Shown one piece after another: positions 37,101 to 46,234 of a stretch of DNA of 64,000 bases. Below the pieces are notes generated by a model. The model had not been told where the DNA came from. It did not search any database and saw only the letters and a list, made by a program, of their open reading frames with translations. Position 1 is the first letter of the stretch; each line of letters opens with the position of its first letter. The stretch spans positions 11,983,805-12,047,804 of the forward strand of contig CM055266.1 in the NCBI GenBank assembly GCA_029237695.1. The letters are read 5' to 3'. Source of the stretch: Conchocele bisecta. Its lineage: Eukaryota > Mollusca > Bivalvia > Lucinida > Thyasiridae. Made by a program: the position numbers and the translations under genes.

Positions 37101-37186
37101 TCGACTGTTGAAGGTAAGAGCAGCATACATTTAATCCTTCATTTCTAACTTTGTCTATTATTTCTTTTTTCTTGAGTTCCATTTTT
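34104..37186 (-). pseudogene. Exon E: main body, RNase-H/hAT-like signature region, degraded
   Basis: Starts at MELKKKEIIDKVRNEG against the inserted element. A one-base shift near 37040 leads to TPYKSLQKSINKPGGQEKI, then a basic and coiled-coil stretch (about 37000-36490). TAA 36429 interrupts ...SAAAQ/CVYQLLQNN. DETSTFGRKYEGFH lies at 36230-36190. Near 36155 sequence is missing and the frame changes before EAGKKILLNISSTMSDRAG. NFFCGLYVLVHAAE lies near 35955. Stops fall at 35794 and 35548, with a one-base shift near 35505 before ITTPLWYLIENP. The longest intact run, 324 codons (35492-34518), holds SWEHDSKV, NKFSETIFEHLGRM and a basic coiled coil. A MITE (34215-34523) makes an early TAG after SSSDPVQ. 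The original frame resumes as LVGKTIRMFFQLEDAG up to the GTATAT donor at 34103. Confidence 0.75.
34215..34523. mobile_element. MITE family D, inserted in exon E with 30-bp flanking duplication
   Basis: Terminal inverted repeats of GTAGCCTATTTCA type with AAAGTATACTTT blocks, and a central 34-bp-class palindrome around ACAGCCAAATTGGCTGT. The 30 bases 34185-34214 recur exactly at 34524-34553 on either side. The insertion truncates the reading frame on the minus strand. Confidence 0.8.
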
Positions 37187-37228
37187 AGCTCGACTATTCG
37201 AAGAATAAGTAGAGCTTATGTTGTCACC

Positions 37229-37326
<98 letters not shown>

Positions 37327-39103
37327 ACGCCTTGGTTAAGGTTTTTAGTCAACCTTGTATATGGAATACTACTGGCCCTACACCCACCATACTTGGACAA
37401 CTTCATCTCCTAATGATGTACATCAATAACCCCTGATCTATATTTGACCTTGACCTACATTTCCTCTTGAAGTACTTAGTTAATTCCCCTTGGTTGAGGT
37501 TTTTAGTCAACCTTGGTTAAGGTTTTTAGTCAAGCTTGTACATGGAATACTATTGTGCATACAGACACCATACTTGGACAACCTTTTCTCATAGAGATGT
37601 ACATCAATAACCCCTGGTCTATATTTGACCTTGACCTACATTTCCTCTTCAATTACTTACTTAATTCCCCTTGGTTAACGTTTTTAATCAAACTTGTATA
37701 TGGAATACTCCTGGCCCTACACCCACCATACATGGACAACTTCATTTCCTAGGGATGTACATCAGTAACCCCTGATCTATATTTGACCTTGACCTACATT
37801 TCCTCTTGAATTACTTAGTTAATTCTCTTTGGTTAAGGTTTTTAGTCAACCTTGTAGATGGAATACTTCCTGGCCCTACACCAACCATACTTGGACAACT
37901 TTATCTCCTAGTGATGTACATCAACAACCCCTGACCTATGTTTGACCTTCACCTACATTTCCTCTTGAATTACTTAGTTAATTCCCCTTGGTTAAGGTTT
38001 TTAGTCAAGCTTGTATATGGAATACTACTGGCCCTACACCCACCATACTTGGACAACTTCATATCCTAGTGATGTACATCAACAACCCCTGATATATATT
38101 TCACCTTGACCTATATTTCCTTTTCAATTACTTACATAAGTCACCTTGGTTAAGGTTTTTAGTCAACTTTGGTTAAGGTTTTTATTCAAGCTTGTACATG
38201 GAATACTATTGTGCATACAGACACCATACTTGGACAACCTTTTCTCATAGGGATGTACATCAATAACCCCTGATCTATATTTGACCTTCACCTACATTTC
38301 CTCTTCAATTACTTAGTTAATTCTCTTTGGTTAAGGTTTTAGTCAACCTTGTAGATGGAATACTCCTGGCCCTACACCAACCATACTTGGACAACTTCAT
38401 CTCCTAGTGATGTACATCAACAACCCCTGACCTATATTTCACCTTCACCTACATTTAACCTTGAATTAATTAGTTAATCCCCCTTGGTTAAGGTTTTTAG
38501 TCAACCTTGGTTAAGGTTTTTAGTCAAGCTTGTATATGGAATACTATTGTGCATACAGACACCATACTTGGATAACTTTTTCTTTTTTCTCATAGGGATG
38601 TACATCAATAACCCCTGACCTATAGTTTACCTTCACCTACATTTAACCTTGAATTAATGTGTTAATGTTTATAGTCAAGCTTGTATATGGAATACTCCTG
38701 GGCCTACATCAACCATACTTGGACAACTTCATCTCCTAGTGATGTACATCAATAATCCCTGACCTATATTTGACCTTGACCTACTTTTATCCTTGGATTA
38801 CTTAAGCTATTTCCCCTTGGTTAAGGTTTTTAGTCAAGCTTGCATATGGAATACTCCTGGGCCTACAGCAACCATACTTGGAAAACTTCATCTCCTATTG
38901 ATGTACATCAATAACTCCTGACCTATATCTGTCATTGACCTACATTTAACCTTGAATTACTTACTTAATTTCCCTTGGTTAAGTTTTTTAGTCAACCTTG
39001 GTTAAGGTTTTTATGCAGGCCGCAGCCACCTTGTTTGTCCAGCTATGTGTACATCGACAACCATCGTAGTCGAGCTATACTGTTCTCCTACAGCTCTTGT
39101 TAT
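37187..39103 (+). mobile_element. Pearl/HINE-like element with hexanucleotide and 160-bp tandem repeats, inside the D/E exon
   Basis: Starts AGCTCGACTATTCG with a short hairpin closing in GAGCTTATG. It continues with about 16 copies of GGCGTC (37231-37327), then about ten units of about 160 bp carrying GGTTAAGGTTTTTAGTCAA and TTTGACCTTGACCTACAT, and ends GTCGAGCTA...CAGCTCTTGTTA. Architecture matches nonautonomous pearl/Helentron-associated elements of bivalves (family knowledge). It separates two halves of one coding frame on the minus strand. No transposase is present. Confidence 0.7.
37231..37327 (+). repeat. (GGCGTC)n microsatellite
   Basis: About 16 uninterrupted hexamers within the pearl-like element. 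Long open frames over it (Ala-Ser, Arg-rich, Thr-Pro) are products of the repeat, not genes. Confidence 0.95.
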
Positions 39104-39363
39104 ATAGGGCTGTTGTTTTTTCTATATCTTTTGCATTAACACTGCTCTCTTATAGATAGTCATGTAGGTAGGGTTTTATTTTTCAATTCCTTTCAGACGA
39201 GATATGTTCTATTCTCTTCAACCGGTCTTTTAGTCTCAAGTTTTTGTCTTTTATATGGGAATTTTCTGCTTTTAGATAAGAGTTTTCAGCTTTCAGACAG
39301 GCGTTTTCACACTTTAGTTTCTCAAGTTCGGCCTCCTGAAACCGAATTATTAGGAAAAGTGGA
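39104..39363 (-). pseudogene. Exon D: coiled-coil segment, broken at its 3' side by an inserted element
   Basis: Acceptor TAGTATAG, then one base completes the split Ser codon from exon C. The frame runs through QEAELEKLKCENACLKAEN and KDKNLRLKDRLKRIEH, a clear heptad-rich coiled coil. TGA at 39183-39185 and TAA at 39150-39152 interrupt the same frame, which then continues as ESSVNAKDIEKTTAL up to the pearl-like element at 39103. An AATAAA-like string follows the TGA, so a short terminal exon is an alternative reading. The continuing frame and the flanks of the insertion favour one ancestral exon with E. Confidence 0.6.
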
Positions 39364-41142
39364 CTATACTACTGCATAGCAAGAAATAAGCGGCATATTT
39401 ATTCACTGGCCCACAGTAGTCCGTCTGGTAAGCGTCAGAGGGTAAGAGTGAATTTGTTTTTGCAGAAATCACCAAATTTTGTACGGATGACCTTTCATAT
39501 GTACAATTCAAAGATCAATTAATATGAAAGAAATGTAAAAAAATATGTAAATTTATTTGCCATCTGGCGGCCATCTGGATTTATACAAATGAAACTAGAA
39601 ATGTGGTCTGTCGGCACACGAAAGCCCCCGCCGCCAGCCAAAGCCAACAACAGCATAACCAAAAATGTTGTGGTATTGGTGGGCCGGGGCGTCGGAAAGG
39701 TTCGGCAGACCCGGCAGCTGCCGGACCAATAATGTTGACCATTTAAATATGTTAATCTTCAAATCTACAAAAAAAGGTCACGAATGTAATCATTATCATT
39801 ATTATTATATAAATTTGCATTGTTTTCGTATTTCTATTCAAATGTTTATGATGTTACCACTCAGTTGAACCGTCTCGGGTAACAACAATCAACATGAGTT
39901 TGTAGGCGGTGGATGGGGGATACTCCATACATTCACCGGACCAATCTTAAGTTTGTAGCATAATTACAAAGTCCAATGACAGAAATATAAGTCAACAAAA
40001 AATTTAACGTAAATACTGGTCGCGGACAGAAAATCCCTCAAGGGGTTACGGAAATACAATTTTTTTGAAAACAAAAACTGTAATGCAAATTTGGTGGTCG
40101 TCTTGGATTTATGCAAATTAGGGGGTGTTGCCAAAGTTGAAATCACATGTACTCTATTAGCGATTGTATTGCACATATCATAGGTGAGAGCAAAACTTGG
40201 TGATTTCTGCCACAAGTACACACTTTCACAGATGTTTTACCTTTACCGGATGGACTATACATGCTTATCCTCTCATTGCAGGGTTGGAACTTAGCGGTCG
40301 ACCAGGCACCCCTGGCGACCTAAATTTGGCCTGAGTGACTAACTTTTGAAGGATTCGCCCATTCATGCAATGTTAAGTGTTCACATTTTTACTTTCAAAC
40401 CTTGCCTTGGATCACTGATCTACAGGTTAGTATCTAAACATTTGAGCAGAACTAGCCTTTAATGCACCAACACCATGATTGATATAATATTGTAATTTCT
40501 ACACTCTCAAACCCAGAGTCAAGCATACAGAGTGCATTGTGTTTTTTTACGCCATGTCCTATCAAAATGGGAAAGAATATATGCACATAGCCACATACAT
40601 GTATGTTGCGAAATGTGCAATGGACACACGGACGGAAAATCCAAACACTTTATGCCACTCTGTATGACTGAGTCAGAGATTGAAATTACTAAAGTTTTCT
40701 AATCTAGGAGTTAAATTAAGTAAGCGTCTATCAATGTCTTACCCACTACAGTATAATTCCCTACTGACGTCCCCCCCACCCCCTCCCAGGTTGGGAAGAC
40801 ATTGATAGGTGCATTAGTAAGGAAGCAATGTGTTAGAACATGCAATATTACGCCAACCAAAAGCAAAAGCATACAATTAGCCACAGAGTGCAATATCAAA
40901 ATATAATTCTAGCGATATATACAGTGCCATACAGTGTACATGGTCAGGGGATGTGCAGGAAGATCTGATTGTATATTAAATGGTTGCAAATGCCAAGTGG
41001 TACTATTTTAAATACATCATGCATGTAATGGATAATAACATTTCATGCCATTATTTATATGCAATCCTCTGCCATGCCATATCTACACTTTAATATTAAG
41101 TTACTTACATGTTTTTCGTGCTGCGTGGACCAGCTCTCTCAC
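39364..41142. other. Intron C-D of the decayed gene
   Basis: Contains GCCATCTGGCGGCCATCTGG near 39560 and TTTGGTGGTCGTCTTGGATT near 40090, matching the tandem unit at 10 kb. Otherwise unique. Confidence 0.5.
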
Positions 41143-41185
41143 CTGTTCTGTAGCACCAATCGGGTTAGGGACCTGTCTGTGATAT
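41143..41185 (-). pseudogene. Exon C: 43-base linker exon
   Basis: Acceptor CTGCAG, donor CAG/GTGAGA. Codes DITDRSLTRLVLQN with entry phase 1 and exit phase 2. In this phase the frame hits TGA immediately after the donor, so the donor must be used. A second GTAAGT donor at 41107-41102 lies in another frame and does not fit the phases. Confidence 0.5.
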
Positions 41186-41221
41186 CTGCAGAATGTAACT
41201 AGAGGGTTGTTTTTTCAGACA

Positions 41222-41545
41222 AAAACATATGTCTCCCCCTGCTTACCACCCCAACTCCACTGCTGCATGGCAGTACTTTTGGACATACCCGCGACACAAA
41301 CTTTGTGACTGTAGCTCAAATACTTGTTCAGTTATGTGCGACATAAGTTGAAAATTGCCCATTTTCACTAAGTCAAGGGCCATAACTGTATCAATACTGA
41401 AATAAATGCACACAAAACCCAGGTACACAACATCACATGCCAACAAATATTCATGTAAAATTCCCTAACTCAAATACTTATAAAGATACGCGCGACACAA
41501 ATTTGTGACGGACGGACAGACGGACAGGGACGGACGGACAGACGC
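41222..41545. repeat. Intronic element fragment with GACGGACGGACAGAC tail
   Basis: Between exons B and C. AT-rich body ending in repeated ACGGACGGAC, the motif also found in tandem-array elements at 10852, 29647, 42283 and 46311. Probably part of the same nonautonomous superfamily; no clear ends. Confidence 0.45.
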
Positions 41546-41611
41546 AATAAATTACACTTGGACATGGAGAAATAAGAAAACTATCAACACTGAAGTCAGG
41601 AAAGTACATAC

Positions 41612-41663
41612 CTGGGGAAGGTGGAACGATATCCATACAATCAGGTGAGGGCGGCTCTGTGCT
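41612..41663 (-). pseudogene. Exon B: short Pro/Ser/Asp-rich exon
   Basis: Fifty-two bases between the acceptor ...GCAATTCAG and the donor GTATGT, coding STEPPSPDCMDIVPPSP plus one base. Entry phase 0 agrees with exon A and exit phase 1 with exon C. The preceding intron is 278 bases. The composition matches exon A's acidic, Ser-rich, probably disordered N-terminus. Confidence 0.6.
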
Positions 41664-41941
41664 CTGAATTGCCAAAAGAAATTGTTTCAATGACATGAAA
41701 TACTTATTTTATAGATAAGCTATTATTCTGTCGTCACAGTTTGGCATCTTCTACGGCTTTTAAGTGTGTGCATTTATTTTATAGAGATTAAAAACTCCTA
41801 CAAACTTATGAACCGAAATGTGTGACGTAATAATATATGGCACTCGACTCTTCCAGTGTTTTATCTACCATATTTTATAATGACCGGGTCTCAGCTACAT
41901 GTAAGTGTACATTCAAAGACACTTGCACTGACAGTACTTAC

Positions 41942-42133
41942 AACATCTGAGTCTGATATCGTAATTGGTGATGGGCAGCACTGGCTTGTAGGGGTCCATT
42001 GGTGTGCATACTCAGATCCACAAAAACATCGCTGTGGCAGCTCCAACTCAACGTCAGACTCGGTGGAGTGTGAATCAGGTGAGTTGAAATTAGAAATGTG
42101 TCCATGTGTCGATACAATTGCGCAATAATCAAG
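41942..42133 (-). pseudogene. Exon A: Ser/Asp/Cys-rich N-terminal segment
   Basis: Open for 64 codons on the minus strand, containing TESDVELELPQRCFCGSEY and ending SDSDV directly before a consensus GTAAGT donor (41941-41936). Phase 0 at the donor matches exon B. The acceptor at 42134-42135 follows a weak pyrimidine tract, so the 5' edge is uncertain; a later acceptor near 42040 is possible. There is no in-frame ATG, so an upstream exon is expected. A cluster of Cys residues could bind metal, but no known zinc-finger spacing is seen. Confidence 0.6.
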
Positions 42134-42139
42134 CTATTT

Positions 42140-42330
42140 TTAGCAACGACGACCTTGACCTTCGTCGGACGTAACCCATTTTCAATAGACTTCTTCCTCT
42201 CATTGATATCAATGCACATGCGAAGTTTCGCGTTGATCGGACATAAAGGACTTAAGTTATCGCCTGGAAACGAAAAGTGTTACGGATGGACGCACGGACA
42301 AGGGGGAAGAGAAAGTGAAGCTTGATAATC
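42140..42330. repeat. Fragment of tandem-array element with GACCTTGACCTT motif
   Basis: Contains GACCTTGACCTTCGTCGG and ATGGACGCACGGAC, the two hallmark motifs of the tandem-array elements in this window. It lies immediately upstream of exon A of the decayed gene, without an array. Confidence 0.4.
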
Positions 42331-42831
42331 CCCGCAGATACACGTTTGAATTTAGCAAGAAATACAATGGCCATAGTGACGCCTTAGCCCGAAGCATTTG
42401 TCAATTTTGGTTATGCATTGGGTGTGGTTAGGGGCGGGGGCAGTTGGTAGTGGGGGAGCAATCACTAGATCCGCCCTGGGATCCCACTGTTGGCGATGAT
42501 GTTACATTAACATAGTCTGGAAATGACACAGAAGTTTTGTAAAGGGAGATACAAATTTGAAACAGTTCGCCCATGTTAAAATAGTGGGCGGGGTGACGGA
42601 TTTTGTTATCATCAAATTATCAATTGTACATCGCATTTAATAGTAATATTCTGGATAAACACTTACAAAAAATCATTGTCTCTTTATTAAATATATATTT
42701 ATTAGGTAACTACATTGGTAGACAACAGAAAACATGCATAATTTATATTTATTTTGTCGATATTACCAAACCGGAAGTGAATGCAAGGGAGATAATTGTT
42801 TGCACATTATTTCTTTTTCTTTTTCATCCAG

Positions 42832-42909
42832 ACCCAGTGGATTCGACCGGCTGTCGGTCAATGTCGCTTTTATGTATCAACAAGTAATGAAGTGAATTAG
42901 AACAATAAA
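42832..42909 (+). other. Possible plus-strand terminal exon and poly(A) signal
   Basis: After a strong acceptor (TTCTTTTTCATCCAG) 18 codons end in TAA at 42885-42887, with AATAAA at 42904. Its phase fits a GTGAGT donor at 42079 on the plus strand. That donor's exon overlaps exon A antisense, so at most one is likely real, and exon A fits better. Confidence 0.25.
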
Positions 42910-43120
42910 ATATCAAATATTCCAATGCCACATTCATTTTCGCTCTTTCTCTACAGCTGTAAGTTAGAAAACTCACCAAAGTTGATCAACTTTAAGCTTC
43001 AAATTTCTTTTTGAAGAATCCATTGATGCTTGTCATGTGTTACATCAAAATTTGCGCGAGAAATCCCGCTTTATAAATAACCCATCATTCCATATCACGT
43101 GTTTCTCAGTCTGGTCAAAA

Positions 43121-43173
43121 TGGCCGCCTCCATGTTCACAGAAATGTCAGCTTTTACACAACTTTGTGGCAGG
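43121..43173 (+). other. Candidate first coding exon, MAASMFTEMSAFTQLCG
   Basis: CAAAATGGCCGCC is a good start context, and 17 codons run to a GCAG/GTAAAA donor. The region is richer in CpG than its surroundings. No downstream exon was recognised, so this may be chance or the 5' end of a gene whose rest is outside what I can resolve. Confidence 0.25.
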
Positions 43174-43514
43174 TAAAACAACATTTATAACGCGCGCACG
43201 AAGCAGAATCCGGTTGTCATTTATTTATTTATTATTTATCTGTTGTATTGTATAAAAAAAACACGACAATTTCCTTTGAAATGATGTAATAAACAACCAA
43301 ATATAATGGGAAGTATTAGCTGCGATAGATACCGGAAGTCGATTCGCCAGACTCGTTTGTTATCGCTACATCATGGGGAAAGTTTCATTTCGCAATAGTT
43401 TAAGTTTAGACATAGTTTATTGCATATAAGTACAATGGGCTTGGGCTACAAGTTCTCACAACATTAATTACAGCCCTTACCCAAGTATTTCAACAATATA
43501 TCAATTTAACAGCA

Positions 43515-43617
43515 TTTATTATTTATTTCGCAATAAAATTAATATTTGACCAAATTTTACGGAATAAAATTCTTAAATGGCCGTAAAATGTGGGCAGCTT
43601 TCGTGAAACAGACAGTA
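43515..43617. mobile_element. Foldback family J, right arm fragment
   Basis: GCAATAAAATTAATATTTGA to GCAGCTTTCGTGAAACAGAC. Confidence 0.7.
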
Positions 43618-43749
43618 ATTTCCATAGTGTGAGACATTGAACAAATATGCCACCGATAATGTGGCTGTGACTGGAGAAATGTCGGACTTCTGAGATGTGT
43701 GACCAGTGTAGCTCCTGGTCAAATAACACCCTCATGTAGCATAATAAAT

Positions 43750-44183
43750 AGGTTAGTGCCGTGAATGGGAAAAAATATCTGGCAAGGCTCAAGAATTTCT
43801 TTATTTCTCATCAGAAGTATATGTTGTGACCACTCATTTGAATCATTTGAACCGTCTCGCCGAGACGGTTCAAATGAGTGGTCACAACATATATTTTGGT
43901 TCAGAAATAAGGAAAATAGATAGAGAATAGTAGGTTAGTGCCGTGAATGGGAAAAAATATCTGGCAAGGCTCAGGAAACGGGATGGGCGAGGCTCTACCG
44001 AGCACATCCCGTTTCCGTGCCGCGCCAGATAGTTTTCCCATTCACGGCACTAACCTACTATTCTATTTATCCCGTCAACACCAACAAATGGCTGTAAAAT
44101 GCAAAAATAGTATTGACTGGATATCAAAATATATTTCACGGCACCGTGTTTCACGGCACATACGCACTGTGTTGACGGGATAA
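43750..44183. mobile_element. Family C composite with extra nested foldback
   Basis: Left part-copy of hairpin 1, then a foldback with GTGACCACTCATTTGAA arms, then complete hairpins 1 and 2. Same arrangement as 62929-63363. Confidence 0.8.
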
Positions 44184-44677
44184 TGATCTTTATTACCCAA
44201 CATCCTATATAAATTGTAATTCGTTAGTTTTGACTGTGTTCCTCTTTTTTTTTTCATTCGGCCGCTTGACTATGAAACCGTTTCACGCGCAGGCAATAGT
44301 ACTTTAATTTCTTCACCCTACTATTGACTGGTCATGTGACTTGCTTTGCCTCGGATCGAATCGCATGATAAATCGAGACAATGAAAACGCGTTTGAGCAC
44401 GCGAATCATCATTTCCGTTTCATGGAACGCGGACAGATGTAAACATTGGTATTGCACAGAACTGTCAAACGTCAACAAAAGGGAGTGTTAGTTTCACTTT
44501 GCGAGTGTTAGTGTTGCGGAATTAAACGAATTAATTGAAAAGAAGGATGCGGTAAACGCGAAACATGTGATAAAGCACGCAGTCCGGTGTTTGACATTAT
44601 TTCCCTAATTCAGAAGTACACATTCACAACCACTATTAATAGTATACAGAACTCGAATTATGTGTGTTATAAGTTGG

Positions 44678-44745
44678 CCCCTCGGGGGCAATAATTTTGA
44701 CTGTTCCCCGAATGGCAATGAAATAGTTGTATACTATTGCCTGTT
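44678..44745. repeat. Family K fragment
   Basis: GGCCCCTCGGGGGCAATAAT, GACTGTTCCCCGAATGG and TGTATACTATTGCC. Confidence 0.6.
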
Positions 44746-44749
44746 AGAA

Positions 44750-44870
44750 GCAGGACGCATGTTTCATTGGTGTAATGGCGAACAGTGCAGATCCTGATCA
44801 GACTGGCTGATATGGATCTACATTGGTCACAAAACGCATACGCCCCGTTTCTCCAGTCACAGTGACATTT
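44750..44870. mobile_element. Family A
   Basis: AATGGCGAACAGTGCAGATC to TCTACATTGGTCACAAAACG. Confidence 0.7.
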
Positions 44871-44908
44871 ATGTTATAGCCGACATCCTCGTGAATATAG
44901 AGGATCTT

Positions 44909-45097
44909 AGCCTTACAATACAGAAATAAAGTTTGTCGTCTGCTGTTTATGTTTTATTTGCCATTTTACTCATGAAAAACATGGTTTGACAGTACTTTAG
45001 AATCATTTCCAATGGAAATGATTCTAAAGTGCTGTTATTGAGAAAGAAAATATTAAGCAACAGCAGACGACACTTTTCGTTTCCAGCAATCTAAGGG
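44909..45097. mobile_element. piggyBac-like MITE family N
   Basis: GTCGTCTGCTG arms, central ATTTCCAATGGAAAT palindrome, right end CTAAGGG before TTAA. Confidence 0.75.
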
Positions 45098-45099
45098 TT

Positions 45100-45290
45100 A
45101 AATTGATATTATTAGTATAAATAATAAAAAAAAATAGCATGCCTCATTTGCAATTGAAACTAGCCTGATACCACCGCGCGTCACTATCAGGAAAATAAAT
45201 ATTACTAAATTATTATATCCGCTTATACACTTATGTAATTCTTATAAAGAACAGTTTGTGCCTACTGAGTGGGCATGTACCTTTAATATG
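45100..45290. repeat. Dispersed family O
   Basis: ATGCCTCATTTGCA, TGATACCACCGCGCGTCACT and AGTGGGCATGTACCTTTAAT. Confidence 0.65.
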
Positions 45291-45583
45291 ATATTATGTA
45301 TTGTTACATAGTTTCCGTTGTTTGCACATGTGCAAACATATAGCGCGTGCTGTTTGCACATGGCTTTAGACAATGCTCATTCCGGGGTCGCGCGTAATGG
45401 AAGTGCCTTCATGACAGTCACTACGCGGAAGTGCCTTCATGACGTCACTACTTCATGACGTTCAGGACGGAATATGAATACAGAACATTATCTACGTGAA
45501 TGGGACAATTTATAAAAGTACTGAAAATACTGAATATAATGCTCAAATCACATCATTTTTTGTGTTGGAAATGTAACAATAAC

Positions 45584-45762
45584 GTTTGATCATGTCCAGC
45601 CGTGTGCAAACGTTTGCTGTGGCCCGAGGGAACTGTCTGAACCCAAGGCCTGCGTTTGCTGTGGCCCTCGGGAACTGTTTGAACCCGCGGCCTGCGGCCT
45701 TGGGTTCAAACAGTTCCCTCGGGCCACAGCAAACGTTTGCACACGGCTGGACATGATCAAAC
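45584..45762. repeat. Long hairpin, with part of one arm duplicated
   Basis: GTTTGATCATGTCCAGCCGT and complement; TTTGCTGTGGCCC occurs twice in the left arm and once, inverted, in the right. Confidence 0.8.
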
Positions 45763-46002
45763 CTTATATTAATGAGTTTGCTGATCTCATAAGAAATATG
45801 CCTCGTTTCTTCTGAAGCCTGTCAACGGGTCTATAATTATGATATTAAATCAACACAGAAGTTAAATTATATTCTTAACAGAACCTTTATAGAGAATTAA
45901 ATAATTTTGAGCCACACGCAGGTGGCACAGGAGACGACATATGCATGCGGAATACTAAACGTCACACCTCAAGTGTTCATATAATATTGTGTTTAAAAAT
46001 GT

Positions 46003-46125
46003 ACAGCGACACCTCTCTAAGGGTGTCCGGCTTAGAGAGGTTTCAATTTAAATCAGACATTTGAACATTCTGAGCCAAACATCCCTCTGTTTGTCAGGAA
46101 GATTTTAAAGAAAATCTACTGTAAA
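46003..46125. mobile_element. pogo-like MITE, partial
   Basis: TACAGCGACACCTCTCTAAG followed by CGGCTTAGAGAGGTTTCAA hairpin; right end missing. Confidence 0.65.
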
Positions 46126-46234
46126 ATGACGTGACAGATTACGTCACGTCGGAAAATGTCATTCGAAAGCCGGCGTTCGGAAACCACGTGATCCCATATC
46201 CTGATTTATATAATGCATGTTTTCATACAGGAAC

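Larger units (their letters stand above)
29810..42133 (-). pseudogene. Decayed multi-exon gene of a large coiled-coil, hAT/RNase-H-like family
   Basis: Six coding blocks lie in order on the minus strand. Four introns have GT-AG ends and matching phases: GTAAGT/TTCAG, GTATGT/TGCAG, GTGAGA/TATAG and GTATAT/CATAG. Intact length would be near 1,100 residues. Order: Ser/Asp-rich Cys-containing N-terminus, coiled coils, a core with DETSTFGRKYEGFH, MSDRAGTQLKF, NFFCGLYVLVHAAE, FRGNRFNILFSNAA and NKFSETIFEHLGRM, then a C-terminal SH3/Tudor-like segment ending YSYELLKDWEKGDLKI. From memory these motifs belong to a multicopy family in molluscs and cnidarians with no assigned function. The D, C-x-x-H-like and aromatic motifs recall hAT transposases; that is inference. 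Decay: TGA 39183-39185, TAA 39150-39152, TAA 36429-36431, TAA 35794-35796, TAA 35548-35550, frameshifts near 37040 and 35505, a deletion with frame change near 36155, and two element insertions. Retained introns argue against a processed copy. The first exon and promoter are not identified. Confidence 0.75.

Noticed and set aside
39187..39363. Exon D as the last exon of a separate short gene, ended by TGA and AATAAA
   Set aside because: The same frame continues as plausible coding sequence up to the inserted element and beyond it.
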